In this document: one piece after another, positions 8,062 to 19,977 of the stretch
Numbering within the stretch: position 1 is the first letter of the stretch
Layout of the letters: each line of letters begins with the position of its first letter
Assembly: GCF_021699195.1 (NCBI RefSeq)
Contig: NZ_SSXE01000043.1
Span: forward strand, 1-64,000
DNA: 64,000 nucleotides
DNA from: Nonomuraea sp. MG754425
Lineage (GTDB): Bacteria; Actinomycetota; Actinomycetes; Streptosporangiales; Streptosporangiaceae
Direction of reading: 5' to 3'
The notes under the pieces: model-generated
What the model was told of the DNA's origin: nothing
Databases searched by the model: none
What the model saw: only the letters and a program-made list of their open reading frames with translations
Made by a program: the position numbers and the translations under genes

Positions 8062-8574
8062 ATGCCGTTCCCCGCGGAGCTCGTCCGAGACTTCGTGAAC
8101 ACGTTCGACGTCGAAGCCCAGGCAGACGAGCTGTCCTCCCCCGCTGAACTGGCCCGCTGGCTGTGCGAGCGCGGGCTCGCCGGCCCCCACGACCGGGCCG
8201 GCGACGACGACCTCCAGATCGCGCACGCCCTACGCGAGGGCCTCAGGGCCGCGCTCAGGCGGGAACCGGCCGAGCTCCCGGAGTTGCCGCTGCGGGTCGT
8301 GGCGCGGGAGGAGGGGCTGGAACTGGACCCGGCGGTGGACGGCGTACGCGGCGCTCTCGCCCGCGTCGCGGCGGCGGCCATGGGCGCGTCGTGGGACCGG
8401 CTCAAGGTCTGCGCGGAGGAAACGTGTCAGTGGGCGTTCATCGACTCGTCGAAGAACCGTTCCCGCTCGTGGTGCTCCATGCGGGTCTGCGGCAATCGCA
8501 CCAAGACACGCGCTTACCGGGCGAGGAAGCGGGGTTCGCGTCGTCTGCAAGGCTCAAACACCGATACGGTGTAA
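8062..8574 (+). CDS. CGNR zinc-finger (ABATE domain) protein
   Basis: The 170-residue product starts with the ABATE-domain pattern (LVRDFVNTFD) and ends with a CGNR-type zinc finger at about residues 118-160. Four cysteines are arranged as CAEETC and CSMRVCGNR, followed by an arginine-rich tail. Members are putative DNA-binding regulators, often near transport or stress genes; no function is firmly established. A leaderless promoter precedes it. The following acetyltransferase begins 45 bases downstream and may be co-transcribed. Confidence 0.75.
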   Translation: MPFPAELVRDFVNTFDVEAQADELSSPAELARWLCERGLAGPHDRAGDDDLQIAHALREGLRAALRREPAELPELPLRVVAREEGLELDPAVDGVRGALARVAAAAMGASWDRLKVCAEETCQWAFIDSSKNRSRSWCSMRVCGNRTKTRAYRARKRGSRRLQGSNTDTV

Positions 8575-8619
8575 CTCGTGCCTTGTGGCACTGAACGGCA
8601 GGCGAAGGAGCGGGCCGAG

Positions 8620-9228
8620 ATGGCAGACGTAGGCGTCCGGGCGGCCCGGCGCGAGGATGTGCTCCAGGTTGCGAATTGTCAGATCCGCGCCTGGCGCTAC
8701 GGCTATCGGGACTTCCTCCCCGAAGGCCCACTCGAGCAGATGACCGGCGCGGCGGCCGAGAAGATGTGGCTGCGCCAGTGGGACGAGGCGATCGTCGCCC
8801 CGCCCAGCCCCATGCACCGGGTGCTGGTGGCGGTGGAGACCATCCTCGACACCGAGGGCTTCCCCGCCCTGGGCGCGGGCGGCAGCGCCGCCCTGGTCAC
8901 GCCCCGTGGCGGCGAGCGCGTCGTCGGGCTCGTCTCCCATGCCCCCGCCGAAGATCCCGATCTCGACCCCGGCCGGGTGTCCGAGATGCTGACGCTGCTG
9001 GTCGACCCCGACTTCGTCCGCCGGGGGCACGGCAGCCGCCTGCTCAACGCCACCGTCGACTACATGCGCGAGGACGGCTTCCGGCAGATCGTCACCTGGG
9101 TGTTCGCGGAGAACTATGCGATGCTCGGCTTCCTGGAGTCGGCCGGCTGGGGCGAGGACATGGCCGAGCGGGTCCTCGACATGGGCCGTCCGGTCCGGAT
9201 GATCAGGCTCACCACAGACATCAGCTAG
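8620..9228 (+). CDS. GNAT-family N-acetyltransferase
   Basis: The 202-residue protein has the GNAT acetyl-CoA-binding motif RRGHGSRLL near residue 133, preceded by a strand with TLLVDPDF and followed by LESAGWGED. It presumably acetylates an amine on a small molecule or protein; the substrate is unknown. ATG 8620 is chosen because GAAGGAG lies ten bases upstream; an earlier in-frame start at 8578 lacks such a site. It sits between the CGNR gene and menA, with no obvious link to menaquinone synthesis. Confidence 0.7.
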   Translation: MADVGVRAARREDVLQVANCQIRAWRYGYRDFLPEGPLEQMTGAAAEKMWLRQWDEAIVAPPSPMHRVLVAVETILDTEGFPALGAGGSAALVTPRGGERVVGLVSHAPAEDPDLDPGRVSEMLTLLVDPDFVRRGHGSRLLNATVDYMREDGFRQIVTWVFAENYAMLGFLESAGWGEDMAERVLDMGRPVRMIRLTTDIS

Positions 9229-9243
9229 AGGTAGAACGACTCC

Positions 9244-10119
9244 ATGGCAACCTCCGCCCAGTGGATCGCCGGGGCCCGCCCGCGCACGCTGCCCAACGCC
9301 GTCGTCCCCGTCATGGTGGGCACCGGCGTGGCCGTCGGCGAAGGCGGCTTCGTGTGGTGGCGGGCGATCCTGGCGCTGCTGGTGGCGCTGACGCTGCAGG
9401 TCGGGGTCAACTACGCCAACGACTACAGCGACGGCGTCCGCGGCACCGACGACGAGCGGGTCGGCCCCATGCGGCTGGTGGGCTCGCGTGCGGCCACGCC
9501 GCGGCAGGTACTGACCGCCGCGCTGGGCTGCTTCGCGCTCGCCGCGGTGCTCGGGCTGGTGCTGGTGCTGGTGACGCAGGCGTGGTGGGTGCTGCTGGTG
9601 GGGGCGGCGGCCATCGCGGCGGCGTGGTTCTACACCGGCGGGAAACGCCCGTACGGGTATCGCGGCCTGGGCGAGGCGGCCGTGTTCGTGTTCTTCGGGG
9701 TCGTGCCCGTGGTCGGCACGGCGTACGTGCAGACCGAGCAGTTGAGCTGGGCGGCGCTGTTCGCGTCGGTGCCGGTGGGGCTGCTGTCGTGCTCGATGCT
9801 GGTGGTGAACAACCTGCGCGACGTCGGCACGGACGGGCAGTCGGGCAAGCGCACGCTGGCCGTGCTGCTGGGGGCCGAGCGCACCCGCACGCTGTACGTG
9901 GCCTGCCAGGTGCTGCCGTTCGCGGTGGCGCTGGCGATGGTGCCGATCACGCCCTGGGCGGCGCTGGTGCTGCTGGCCGCGCCGCTGGCGGTCGGCCCCG
10001 TCAAGACGGTGCTGGGCAGGGCGGTGGGGCCGGCCCTCATCGGCGTGCTGCAGCAGACGGGCAAGCTGCAGATGGCCTACGGGACACTCTTCGCCGTGGG
10101 GCTCGCGCTCATCTTCTAA
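9244..10119 (+). CDS. menA: 1,4-dihydroxy-2-naphthoate polyprenyltransferase
   Basis: This 291-residue integral membrane protein of the UbiA superfamily attaches the polyprenyl chain to dihydroxynaphthoate, the penultimate step of menaquinone synthesis. The Mg-prenyl-diphosphate motif is NDYSDGVRGTD from residue 59, and the second acidic motif is DVGTDGQSGKRT near residue 198. About eight hydrophobic segments follow the usual layout, and the length is typical. A GAGG sequence precedes the ATG. The deaminase gene follows 9 bases after the stop, probably in one transcript. Confidence 0.9.
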   Translation: MATSAQWIAGARPRTLPNAVVPVMVGTGVAVGEGGFVWWRAILALLVALTLQVGVNYANDYSDGVRGTDDERVGPMRLVGSRAATPRQVLTAALGCFALAAVLGLVLVLVTQAWWVLLVGAAAIAAAWFYTGGKRPYGYRGLGEAAVFVFFGVVPVVGTAYVQTEQLSWAALFASVPVGLLSCSMLVVNNLRDVGTDGQSGKRTLAVLLGAERTRTLYVACQVLPFAVALAMVPITPWAALVLLAAPLAVGPVKTVLGRAVGPALIGVLQQTGKLQMAYGTLFAVGLALIF

Positions 10120-10128
10120 GGTGAGACG

Positions 10129-11127
10129 GTGAAGGATTTCATCGCCGGGCTGCCCAAATGCGAGCTGCACCTGCACATCGAGGGCACGCTGGAGCCCGAG
10201 CTCAAGTTCGAACTGGCCGCGCGCAACGGTCTCGAGCTCCCCTACGCCACCGTGGAGGAGATGCGCGCCGCCTACACCTTCGACAGCCTGTCCTCGTTCC
10301 TGACGATCTACTACGAGGGCATGCGGGTGCTGCGCACCGAGCCCGACTTCTACGACCTGGCCATGGCCTACCTGCGCAAGGCCTCCGCGCAGAACGTCCG
10401 GTATGCGGAGATCTTCTTCGACCCGCAGGCGCACACCTCGCGTGGCGTGCCGTTCGACGTGGTGATCAGGGGGTTGCGGCGGGCGCTGATGGACGCGCAC
10501 ACGCAGCTCGACGTGCGGGCCCAGCTCATCATGTGTTTCCTGCGCGACTTCCAGGCCGAGTACGCGATGGCGACGCTGCTGGAGTCGCTGCCGTACAAGG
10601 AGTGGATCGCCGGGGTGGGGCTCGACTCCGACGAGCGGGGCAACCCTCCGCGCAAGTTCGCGGCGGTCTACGAGCGGGCCAGGCAGGAGGGTTACCTGCT
10701 GACCATGCACTGCGACGTCGACCAGGACGACGCGATCGAGCACATCCGGCAGGCCGTCGAGGAGATCGGCGTCGACCGGATCGACCACGGCGTCAACATC
10801 CTGGAGGATCAGCGCCTGGTCGACACGGTACTGGCCCGCGGCATGGGGCTGACCTGCTGCCCGATCTCCAACGGCTACGTCACCGACTCGATGAAGGCCG
10901 AGGGCATCCGCAAGCTGATGGACCTGGGCGTGCGGGTCACGATCAACTCCGACGACCCGGCGTACTTCGACGGCTACGTACGGGAGAACCTCCTGGCCCT
11001 TCATGACGCGCTCCAGCTCACCCGCGAGGAACTGGCCCAGCTCCAGCGCAACGCGTTCGAGATCACCTGGCTGCCCAGGCAGCTCAAGGACGCCTATCTC
11101 GCCGAGGTGGACGCGTACGTCTCGTGA
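10129..11127 (+). CDS. Adenosine/adenine deaminase family protein
   Basis: The 332-residue TIM-barrel metalloenzyme shows the zinc-binding HLHIEGTLEPEL at residues 14-25, RIDHGVN, CPISNGY and NSDDPAYF. These place it in the adenosine/adenine deaminase family, which hydrolyses an amino purine to its keto form and ammonia. The usual HAGE motif is replaced by HCDVDQDD, so the exact substrate (adenosine, adenine or a modified purine) is uncertain. The start is GTG 10129, nine bases after menA, with AGGTGAG as the probable ribosome-binding region. Confidence 0.8.
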   Translation: MKDFIAGLPKCELHLHIEGTLEPELKFELAARNGLELPYATVEEMRAAYTFDSLSSFLTIYYEGMRVLRTEPDFYDLAMAYLRKASAQNVRYAEIFFDPQAHTSRGVPFDVVIRGLRRALMDAHTQLDVRAQLIMCFLRDFQAEYAMATLLESLPYKEWIAGVGLDSDERGNPPRKFAAVYERARQEGYLLTMHCDVDQDDAIEHIRQAVEEIGVDRIDHGVNILEDQRLVDTVLARGMGLTCCPISNGYVTDSMKAEGIRKLMDLGVRVTINSDDPAYFDGYVRENLLALHDALQLTREELAQLQRNAFEITWLPRQLKDAYLAEVDAYVS

Positions 11128-11178
11128 CGGCGTCCCTGAGCCGCTAGCCTGAAGGCATCCGAACGATCGCGAGGGATC

Positions 11179-11901
11179 GTGGTGAACCGGCCGAGCCTGC
11201 CCACCGGCATCGAGGAGTTCGAGCGGGCGCTCACTGAGTGTGTCACCATCGCCGACCGGGCGATGCCGGACTTCGTGGTGCTCAGCATCGCGCTGTGCGA
11301 CGACGACAACGACGTCCGCACCGTGGCCGCTTCGCAGCGGCGGGCCGAGCTCCTCGACGGGTTGCAGCGGGCCCTGGAGCAGGGGCCGGTGCTCGACGCG
11401 ATCGACTCCGGCGCGCCGGTGACGGCCCTCGACCTGGTCGCCGACGACCGCTGGCCGCGCTTCCGGACGGCGGCGCCGGAGGTGCGGGGGGTGCACTGCG
11501 AGCCGCTGACGTTCGAGGGCGGGCTGCTGGGGGTGCTCACCGTCTACTCGGACCTGGCCCACGGCTTCGCCGAGGAGGTGTGGGTGGCGGTGCGTCTCAC
11601 GGCGGCGCACATCGGCGTGGTGTTCCGCACGGCTCTCGACGCGGCCCGCATGCGCGAGGTGGCGGCGCAGCTCAAGGAGGCGCTCACCACGCGCGCGGTC
11701 ATCGATCAGGCGCTCGGGATCGTCATGGTGCAACGCCGGTGCACGGCGCGGGAGGCGTTCGAGATCCTCCGCCACGTCTCCCAGGACCGCAACGTCAAGC
11801 TGCACCAGGTCGCCGCCTCGATCGTGGAGAAGGTGAGCGGCGAGCCGCCCCAGCGCTCACGTTTCCAGGAGCCGCCGCAGCGCACCGCCGGCCGCGGCTG
11901 A
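11179..11901 (+). CDS. GAF-ANTAR regulatory protein
   Basis: The 240-residue product has a GAF sensor domain over about residues 10-160 and a C-terminal ANTAR RNA-binding domain (about 165-225, with LTTRAVIDQALGIVMVQRRC followed by three short helices). ANTAR domains bind paired stem-loops in nascent RNA and prevent termination, so this is likely a cytoplasmic antiterminator switched by a ligand or redox signal in the GAF domain. The start is GTG 11179 or the adjacent GTG 11182. No target is identifiable next to it. Confidence 0.8.
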   Translation: MVNRPSLPTGIEEFERALTECVTIADRAMPDFVVLSIALCDDDNDVRTVAASQRRAELLDGLQRALEQGPVLDAIDSGAPVTALDLVADDRWPRFRTAAPEVRGVHCEPLTFEGGLLGVLTVYSDLAHGFAEEVWVAVRLTAAHIGVVFRTALDAARMREVAAQLKEALTTRAVIDQALGIVMVQRRCTAREAFEILRHVSQDRNVKLHQVAASIVEKVSGEPPQRSRFQEPPQRTAGRG

Positions 11902-11971
11902 CCGGCGGCAAGGGCCCTGTGACCCGCTGCGGGCCTCCGCAACCCGGCAGAAGACCGACGTGCGAAGAGAC

Positions 11972-12451
11972 TCACGGGACGCGGCGCATCACGACGCGGG
12001 GCGCGACCTCGATCCCCAGGTCACGCTCGTGCCGGACGATCTCCCGCAGCTCCGGCCCCCACTCGGCCTCGGGCAGCACGGTGAAGCCGTGCCGCGCGTA
12101 CCACGGGGCGTTCCAGGGCACGTCGCGGAAGGTCGTCAGGGTGACGGCCGCCGCCCCCGCGGCCCTCGCGTGGTCGATCACGGCCGCCATCAGCCGCCCG
12201 CCGATGCCCTGGCGCATGCTGGCGGGGCGCACGGCGAGCTGTTCGAGGTGCAGGTTCCCGTCCACCCAGCCGACCAGCGCGAACCCGGCCGGTGGTGTCC
12301 CCTCGACGAGCACCGCGCCGGGGTCGGCCACCTCTTCGATCTGGGTCGTGCCGGGCGGGAAGACGATGCCCACCTGCTCGAAGAGCCCGTCGGCGGCCAG
12401 TTCCACGGCCACCAGACCGGGCAGATCATCCTTCTCGGCCCATCGCACCAT
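11972..12451 (-). CDS. GNAT-family N-acetyltransferase
   Basis: The 159-residue protein shows the acetyl-CoA motif RQGIGGRLM near residue 80, preceded by LEQLAVRPA, and a C-terminal WYARHGF typical of GNAT motif B. The substrate is unknown. It converges with the GAF-ANTAR gene and lies downstream of dapB on the same strand, but a strong hairpin and a repeat array separate it from dapB. It probably has its own promoter. Confidence 0.75.
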   Translation of the reverse strand: MVRWAEKDDLPGLVAVELAADGLFEQVGIVFPPGTTQIEEVADPGAVLVEGTPPAGFALVGWVDGNLHLEQLAVRPASMRQGIGGRLMAAVIDHARAAGAAAVTLTTFRDVPWNAPWYARHGFTVLPEAEWGPELREIVRHERDLGIEVAPRVVMRRVP

Positions 12452-12551
12452 GGCGACACGATCTCATGTTTCGGGCGGATCTCACCGCTCGTATTAGGGT
12501 TGATGATCGTAGGCCCGGCTGTGCGGAGCCGGGGCCCTCTCCTCACGAGGT

Positions 12552-12578
12552 GCCCACGCCCGGCCGTCGGGCGTGGGC
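12552..12578 (-). terminator. dapB: Strong hairpin downstream of dapB
   Basis: An 11-base perfect stem (12552-12562 with 12568-12578, GCCCACGCCCG/CGGGCGTGGGC) has a five-base loop. It lies between the end of dapB and the next minus-strand gene. It lacks a clear U-tract, as is common for actinomycete terminators. Confidence 0.5.
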
Positions 12579-12586
12579 ATGTCGTG

Positions 12587-14775
<2,189 letters not shown>

Positions 14776-14779
<4 letters not shown>

Positions 14780-17115
14780 GAGTTCCGGTCGTCTCCCTCA
14801 GCACCGCGGGTGCGGGTGCGGGTGCGGGTGCGGCGCGGACGCTCGGGCTTGTCCTCGCCGGCCCCAGCGGCGGCCCCAGCGGCGGCCTCGGGCTGCTCGG
14901 ACCCGTCGGCGGGAGCCTCGCCCTTCGCCTCCTTCTCGGCGGCCTCCTTCTCGATGACCTCGACCGGCACCAGCGAGAGCTTGCCCCGGCCGTCGATCTC
15001 GGCGATCTCGACCTGGATCTTCTCGCCGACGCCCATGACGTCCTCGACGTTCTCGATGCGCTTGCCGCCGTGCAGCTTGCGGATCTGCGAGACGTGCAGC
15101 AGGCCGTCCTTGCCGGGCATGAGCGAGACGAACGCGCCGAAGGCGGCGATCTTGACGACCGTGCCCAGGTAACGCTCGCCGACCTCCGGCATGTGCGGGT
15201 TGGCGATGGCGTTGATCGCCGAACGGGCGGCCTCGGCGGAGGGCCCGTCGGTGGCGCCGATGTAGATCGTGCCGTCGTCCTCGATGGTGATCTCGGCGCC
15301 CGAGTCGTCCTGGATCTGGTTGATCATCTTGCCCTTCGGGCCGATGACCTCGCCGATCTTGTCGACCGGGACCTTGATCGTGATGATCCGCGGCGCGGTC
15401 GGGTTCATCTCCGCCGGGGAGTTGATGGCCTCCTGCATCACGTCGAGGATCGCCAGGCGGGCGCCCTTGGCCTGCTTGAGCGCGCCGGCCAGCACGTGGG
15501 CCGGGATGCCGTCGAGCTTGGTGTCGAGCTGCAGGGCGGTGATGACGTCCTTGGTGCCGGCGACCTTGAAGTCCATGTCGCCCATGGCGTCCTCGGCGCC
15601 GAGGATGTCGGTCAGCGTGACGTACGAGTCGCCCTCGCCGATCAGGCCCATCGCGATGCCCGCGACCATCTCCTTGAGCGGCACACCGGCGTCGAGCAGC
15701 GCCATCGTGGAGGCGCAGACCGAGCCCATCGAGGTGGAGCCGTTGGAGCTGAGCGCCTCGGAGACCTGCCGGATCGCGTAAGGGAACTCCTCACGCGTGG
15801 GCAGCACCGGGATCAGCGCCCGCTCGGCCAGCGCGCCGTGACCGATCTCGCGGCGCTTGGGCGAGCCCACCCGGCCGGTCTCACCGGTGGAGTAGGGCGG
15901 GAAGTTGTAGTTGTGCATGTAGCGCTTGGTCCGCTCGGGGTTGAGCGTGTCGATGACCTGCTCCATGCGCAGCATGTTCAGGGTGGTGATGCCGAGGATC
16001 TGCGTCTCGCCGCGCTCGAACAGCGCCGAGCCGTGCACCCGGGGCACCACGTGGACCTCGGCCGACAGGGCGCGGATGTCCTTGGTGCCGCGGCCGTCGA
16101 TGCGGACACCCTCGTTGACGACCCGCTCGCGCATGAGCTTCTTCATGACCGAGCGGAAGGCGCCGCTGATCTCCTTCTCGCGGCCCTCGAACTCGGGCAG
16201 GAGCTTCTCGGCGGCCAGCGCCTTGACCTTCTCCAGCTCGTTCTCGCGCTCCTGCTTGCCGGCGATGGTCAGCGCGGCGGCCAGCTCGGTCTTGATCGCG
16301 GCCTCGACGGCGGCGTAGGTGTCGTCCTGGTACTCGAGGAAGACCGGGTACTCGGCCGTCTCCTTGGCCGCGACCCGCGCGATGCGCGACTGCGCCTCGC
16401 ACAGCACCTTGATGAACGGCTTGGCGGCGTCGAGACCCTGCGCGACCGTCTCCTCGGTGGGCGCGACCGCGCCCTCGGCGACCAGCTTCAGCGTGTCCTT
16501 GGTGGACTCGGCCTCGACCATCATGATCGCGACGTCGCCGTCGTCGAGCACGCGGCCGGCCACGACCATGTCGAACGTGGCCCGCTCCAGTTCGGGGTGC
16601 GTCGGGAAGGCCACCCACTGGCCGTCGATCAGGGCGACGCGCACGCCGCCGATCGGGCCCGAGAAGGGCAGGCCGGCGAGCTGGGTGGACAGCGACGCGG
16701 CGTTGATGGCGACCACGTCGTAGAGGTGGTCGGGGTTGAGCGCCATGATCGTGGCGACGACCTGCACCTCGTTGCGCAGGCCCTTGACGAACGACGGGCG
16801 CAGCGGCCGGTCGATGAGCCGGCAGGTGAGGATGGCGTCCTCGGACGGACGGCCCTCACGCCGGAAGAACGAGCCGGGGATGCGGCCCGCGGCGTACATG
16901 CGCTCCTCGACGTCCACCGTCAGCGGGAAGAAGTCGAACTGCTCCTTCGGCGCCTTCGAGGCGGTGGTCGCCGCGAGTACCATCGTGTCGCTGTCGAGAT
17001 ACGCGACGGCGGAGCCCGCCGCCTGCTGCGCGAGCCGACCGGTCTCGAACCGGATCGTGCGCGTGCCGAATGAGCCGTTGTCTATGACGGCTTCAGCGGT
17101 GTGGACACCCTCCAC
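14776..17115 (-). CDS. pnp: Polyribonucleotide nucleotidyltransferase (PNPase)
   Basis: This 779-residue 3'-5' phosphorolytic exoribonuclease has two RNase PH-like domains, then a KH domain (ending [16 protein letters not shown]) and an S1 domain ([18 protein letters not shown]). The C-terminal tail has Ala/Gly/Glu-rich sequence and four RT dipeptides. GTG 17115 is chosen because AAGGAGG lies a few bases upstream. It degrades mRNA and, in actinomycetes, can also add 3' tails. It follows rpsO in the usual order and is translationally coupled to the M16 gene. Confidence 0.95.
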
Positions 17116-17399
17116 GGGGGACCTCCTTGTGGTCGGTCTCCCGCGCCCTTTTCTCACCGGCACCCTCGTTAGGTGCAGCGCCGGTCTTCGATCGAAGCGC
17201 CCGGTCAAGTGTGTTTGTTACCGGAAGCCACTACCGAGGACCGGCCCGCAGGCGTCGCGGGTCGCATGGTGCTGAGCGGACGCGGGGGCTGTGTGTCTCG
17301 GATCTTCAGTTGTACGCCAGGCGCGCGGCTGATTCACGCCGCCACGCTCCCGGCGGTGGGCCCGGAACCCGGGCCCGTATGGGTCCTACCCCATATGAG
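17116..17399. other. rpsO-pnp intergenic region with a GC hairpin
   Basis: This leader of pnp holds a perfect hairpin at 17358-17376 (GGGCCCGG, loop, CCGGGCCC), about 240 bases before the pnp start. In other bacteria pnp leaders contain hairpins used for autoregulation; whether this one works that way is unknown. Confidence 0.35.
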
Positions 17400-17427
17400 A
17401 AGGGAGCGGCGCGGACGCCGCTCCCTT
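17400..17427 (-). terminator. rpsO: Terminator of rpsO
   Basis: A stem of 12 base pairs (17400-17411 with 17416-17427, core GGGAGCGGCG/CGCCGCTCCC) with loop CGGA lies directly after the rpsO stop on the minus strand. Confidence 0.65.
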
Positions 17428-17432
17428 TCATG

Positions 17433-17702
17433 CTATCGGCGCAGGCCGAGGCGCTCGATGAGCGTCCGGTAGCGCTGGATGTCGACCTTCTGCAGGTACT
17501 TCAGCAGCCGACGCCGGCGACCGACGAGCAGAAGCAGGCCACGACGGCTGTGGTGGTCGTGCTTGTGCGTCTTCAGGTGCTCGGTCAGCTCGCTGATGCG
17601 CTTGCTGAGCAGCGCGATCTGCACCTCGGGCGACCCGGTGTCGCCCTCGGTCGTCGCGTACTCACCGATGATGGTCTTCTTGGCAGCGGTGTCGAGGGAC
17701 AC
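17433..17702 (-). CDS. rpsO: 30S ribosomal protein S15
   Basis: This 89-residue primary 16S rRNA-binding protein of the small subunit matches the family over its full length: [16 protein letters not shown], then [19 protein letters not shown] and [13 protein letters not shown]. It lies between ribF and pnp as in most actinomycetes. A GGAG sequence precedes the start, and a strong hairpin follows the stop, so much transcription may end before pnp. Confidence 0.97.
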   Translation of the reverse strand: MSLDTAAKKTIIGEYATTEGDTGSPEVQIALLSKRISELTEHLKTHKHDHHSRRGLLLLVGRRRRLLKYLQKVDIQRYRTLIERLGLRR

Positions 17703-17926
17703 GGCTCTCCTTCAATTTACGGACACGCGCGAATGAGATGAATGCGCGAACGACCGTGCGTGCCTACAGTCGCCGCGTGAAGGCCGTCATGGGCAGCGCG
17801 CGGCGCTACCGCTACAGAGCCGACACGCAAGGCTACCACCTCGTGTCCGGTGCTCGGACGCGCCGCTCACCGTGCCCGCGTGTCGCCTCGATCCGAAGAT
17901 CTCGCCATTCTTTACCCGCCGTGTCC

Positions 17927-18874
17927 TCACGCGCCGTGGCCGGCCGACGCCCGGGTCAGGCGGCGGGTGGCGTCGACGTCGGCGTGGATCTGGGCGATGA
18001 GCGCGTCGATCGACTCGAAACGGGTGTTGCCGCGCAGCCGGGCGGCGAACTCCACCGCCACGTGCACCCCGTAGAGCTCCAGGTCGTCGCGGTCCAGCGC
18101 GTACGCCTCCACCGTGCGCGGCACCCCCTCGAACGTCGGGTTGGTGCCGACCGAGATCGCGGCGGGCCAGCGCTCCCCCTCGTACACGCAGGGCAGGTTG
18201 CCCACCGGCACGCACTCCAGCCACCCCGCGTAGACGCCGTCGGCCGGGATGGCGGTGTACTGGGGCGTCTCGACGTTCGCGGTGGGGAAACCGAGCTGGC
18301 GTCCGCGCTGGTAGCCGCGCACGACCACGCCCTCCACCCGGTGCGGACGGCCCAGGAGCGCCCTGGCCCGCGCGACGTCGCCCTCGGCCAGCAGTTCCCT
18401 GATCGAGGTCGAGGAGACGCCGTCGAGCAGGGGCACGGCCTCCACCTCGAACCCGTACGTCTCGCCCAGCGTCCGCAGGGTCTCGACGTCGCCCTTGGCG
18501 CCCTGTCCGAACACGAAATTCTCCCCCACGACGACGATCTCCGCCCGCAGCCGCTCGGCCAGCACGCTCTGGGCGAACTCGTCGGGGGTGGCCCGCGACA
18601 GCCCGAGCGTGAACTCGACCACGTCCACCTCCGTCACCCCCAGCCCCTCCAGCAACTCGGCCCGCCGCCGCGCGTTGGTCAGCCGGTGCGGGTGCGAGCC
18701 CGGCCGCACGACCTCGTCGGGATGCGGCTCGAACGTGACCACCACGCCACGCAGCCCCCGCTCACGGGCGACGGCCACGGTCCGCCCGGCCACCCGCTGG
18801 TGCCCGCGGTGGACGCCGTCGTACACGCCGATGGTGACGGCAGACCTCTCCGAACCCTGCACGCTGAGCCCCAT
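17927..18874 (-). CDS. ribF: Bifunctional riboflavin kinase/FAD synthetase
   Basis: The 315-residue protein makes FMN and FAD from riboflavin. The N-terminal adenylyltransferase domain has the HIGH-like GVYDGVHRGHQ at about residue 17 and the block ISSTSIRELLAEG. The C-terminal kinase domain shows GRQLGFPTANV and GTNPTFEG. The N-terminus is slightly shorter than I expect for relatives, which usually start about ten residues earlier; ATG 18874 is the first available start. The usual truB-ribF neighbourhood is interrupted here by an opposite-strand methyltransferase gene. Confidence 0.92.
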   Translation of the reverse strand: MGLSVQGSERSAVTIGVYDGVHRGHQRVAGRTVAVARERGLRGVVVTFEPHPDEVVRPGSHPHRLTNARRRAELLEGLGVTEVDVVEFTLGLSRATPDEFAQSVLAERLRAEIVVVGENFVFGQGAKGDVETLRTLGETYGFEVEAVPLLDGVSSTSIRELLAEGDVARARALLGRPHRVEGVVVRGYQRGRQLGFPTANVETPQYTAIPADGVYAGWLECVPVGNLPCVYEGERWPAAISVGTNPTFEGVPRTVEAYALDRDDLELYGVHVAVEFAARLRGNTRFESIDALIAQIHADVDATRRLTRASAGHGA

Positions 18875-18942
18875 TCGCTCGTCCGCGGATCAACCCGTAC
18901 AAGCCTGCCATGCACGGCGGCGTTCCCTCCAATCGAGGGGGC

Positions 18943-18956
18943 TATCATCGGGCATC
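18943..18956 (+). promoter_or_regulatory. -10 box for a probable leaderless transcript
   Basis: TATCAT at 18943-18948 lies eight bases before ATG 18957, in the short gap divergent from ribF. Confidence 0.45.
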
Positions 18957-19976
18957 ATGCCTCGTTACGCGCTTCTGATCCTGCCTGCCTTCAACCGGGT
19001 CTACGGCGAGAGCTCCATCCGGCTGACCCGCGCCGAACTGGCCGTCTTCAGCGCGCGTGCCCTGGAGGGCGAGGTGCTCGACAGCGACGAGACCCGCATC
19101 GGCGGCGTGCCGTACGTGACGTTCGAGACCGCGCACCCGCTGAGCGAGCCCGACGTCCGGCTGCTGTCGAACCTGTCCTCCGTCTACGCCGTGTTCGGCC
19201 TCGAAGGCGACCTGCTCCGCCCTCTCGACATGCGCCCGCGCGACCGGCTGAGCAGCGATCTGATCACGATCCAGAAGTACGCCGGCAAGACCAACGAGCA
19301 CTTCACCAAGCTGCTGCTCAACGTCACCGCGCTGGCCGGGGAGAAGGGTCTCGGCGACGGCCTGACCGTGTTCGACCCGCTGTGCGGCCGCGGCACCACG
19401 CTCAACCAGGCCCTCATGTACGGCTACGACGCCTACGGCATCGACGTCGACACCAAGGACTTCGAGGCCTACTCCGTCTTCGTGAAGACCTGGCTGCGCA
19501 ACAAGCGCCTCAAGCACACCGCCGAGACCGTGCCGGTGCGCCGCGAACGCGCCCTGGTCGGGCGGCGGCTCAACGTCACCTTCGGCCTGACGAAGGAGGC
19601 CGTCAAGGCCGGAGACGTACAGCACCTGGCCGTGGTGAACGCCGACACGCTCAAGAGCCGCGAGTTCTTCAAGCCCCGCTCGTTCGACCTCCTGGTCACC
19701 GACGCCCCCTACGGCGTGCAGCACGGCAGCAAGGGCGGCGGCGGGCTGTCGCGCAGCCCGCTGGAACTGCTCGGCAGGGCCGTGCCCGGCTGGGCCGAAC
19801 TGCTGCGACCCGGCGGCGCGATGGGCATCGCCTGGAACACCTACGGCGGCAAGAGCGCCGACCTGGCCAGGATCCTCACCGACGCGGGTCTCGACGTGAT
19901 GGACTACCCCGACTTCGAGCACTGGGTGGACCAGGCGATCGTGCGCGACATCATCGTGGCCCGCAAGCCCCGCTGA
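18957..19976 (+). CDS. TRM11-like SAM-dependent methyltransferase
   Basis: The 339-residue protein has the Rossmann methyltransferase motif DPLCGRGTTLNQAL at residue 140, a following acidic residue in YGIDVDTKDFEAY, and the amino-methyltransferase motif DAPYG at residue 249. This is the TRM11/RlmL-type layout for N2 or N6 base methylation, so tRNA or rRNA is the likely substrate. It is the only plus-strand gene inside the translation operon and lies head-to-head with ribF and tail-to-tail with truB (stops 2 bases apart). Its own promoter box precedes it. Confidence 0.75.
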   Translation: MPRYALLILPAFNRVYGESSIRLTRAELAVFSARALEGEVLDSDETRIGGVPYVTFETAHPLSEPDVRLLSNLSSVYAVFGLEGDLLRPLDMRPRDRLSSDLITIQKYAGKTNEHFTKLLLNVTALAGEKGLGDGLTVFDPLCGRGTTLNQALMYGYDAYGIDVDTKDFEAYSVFVKTWLRNKRLKHTAETVPVRRERALVGRRLNVTFGLTKEAVKAGDVQHLAVVNADTLKSREFFKPRSFDLLVTDAPYGVQHGSKGGGGLSRSPLELLGRAVPGWAELLRPGGAMGIAWNTYGGKSADLARILTDAGLDVMDYPDFEHWVDQAIVRDIIVARKPR

Positions 19977-19977
19977 G

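Noticed and set aside
8554..11805. Minus-strand open frame of 1083 residues
   Set aside because: It is antisense to the acetyltransferase, menA, deaminase and GAF-ANTAR genes, all of which have family motifs.
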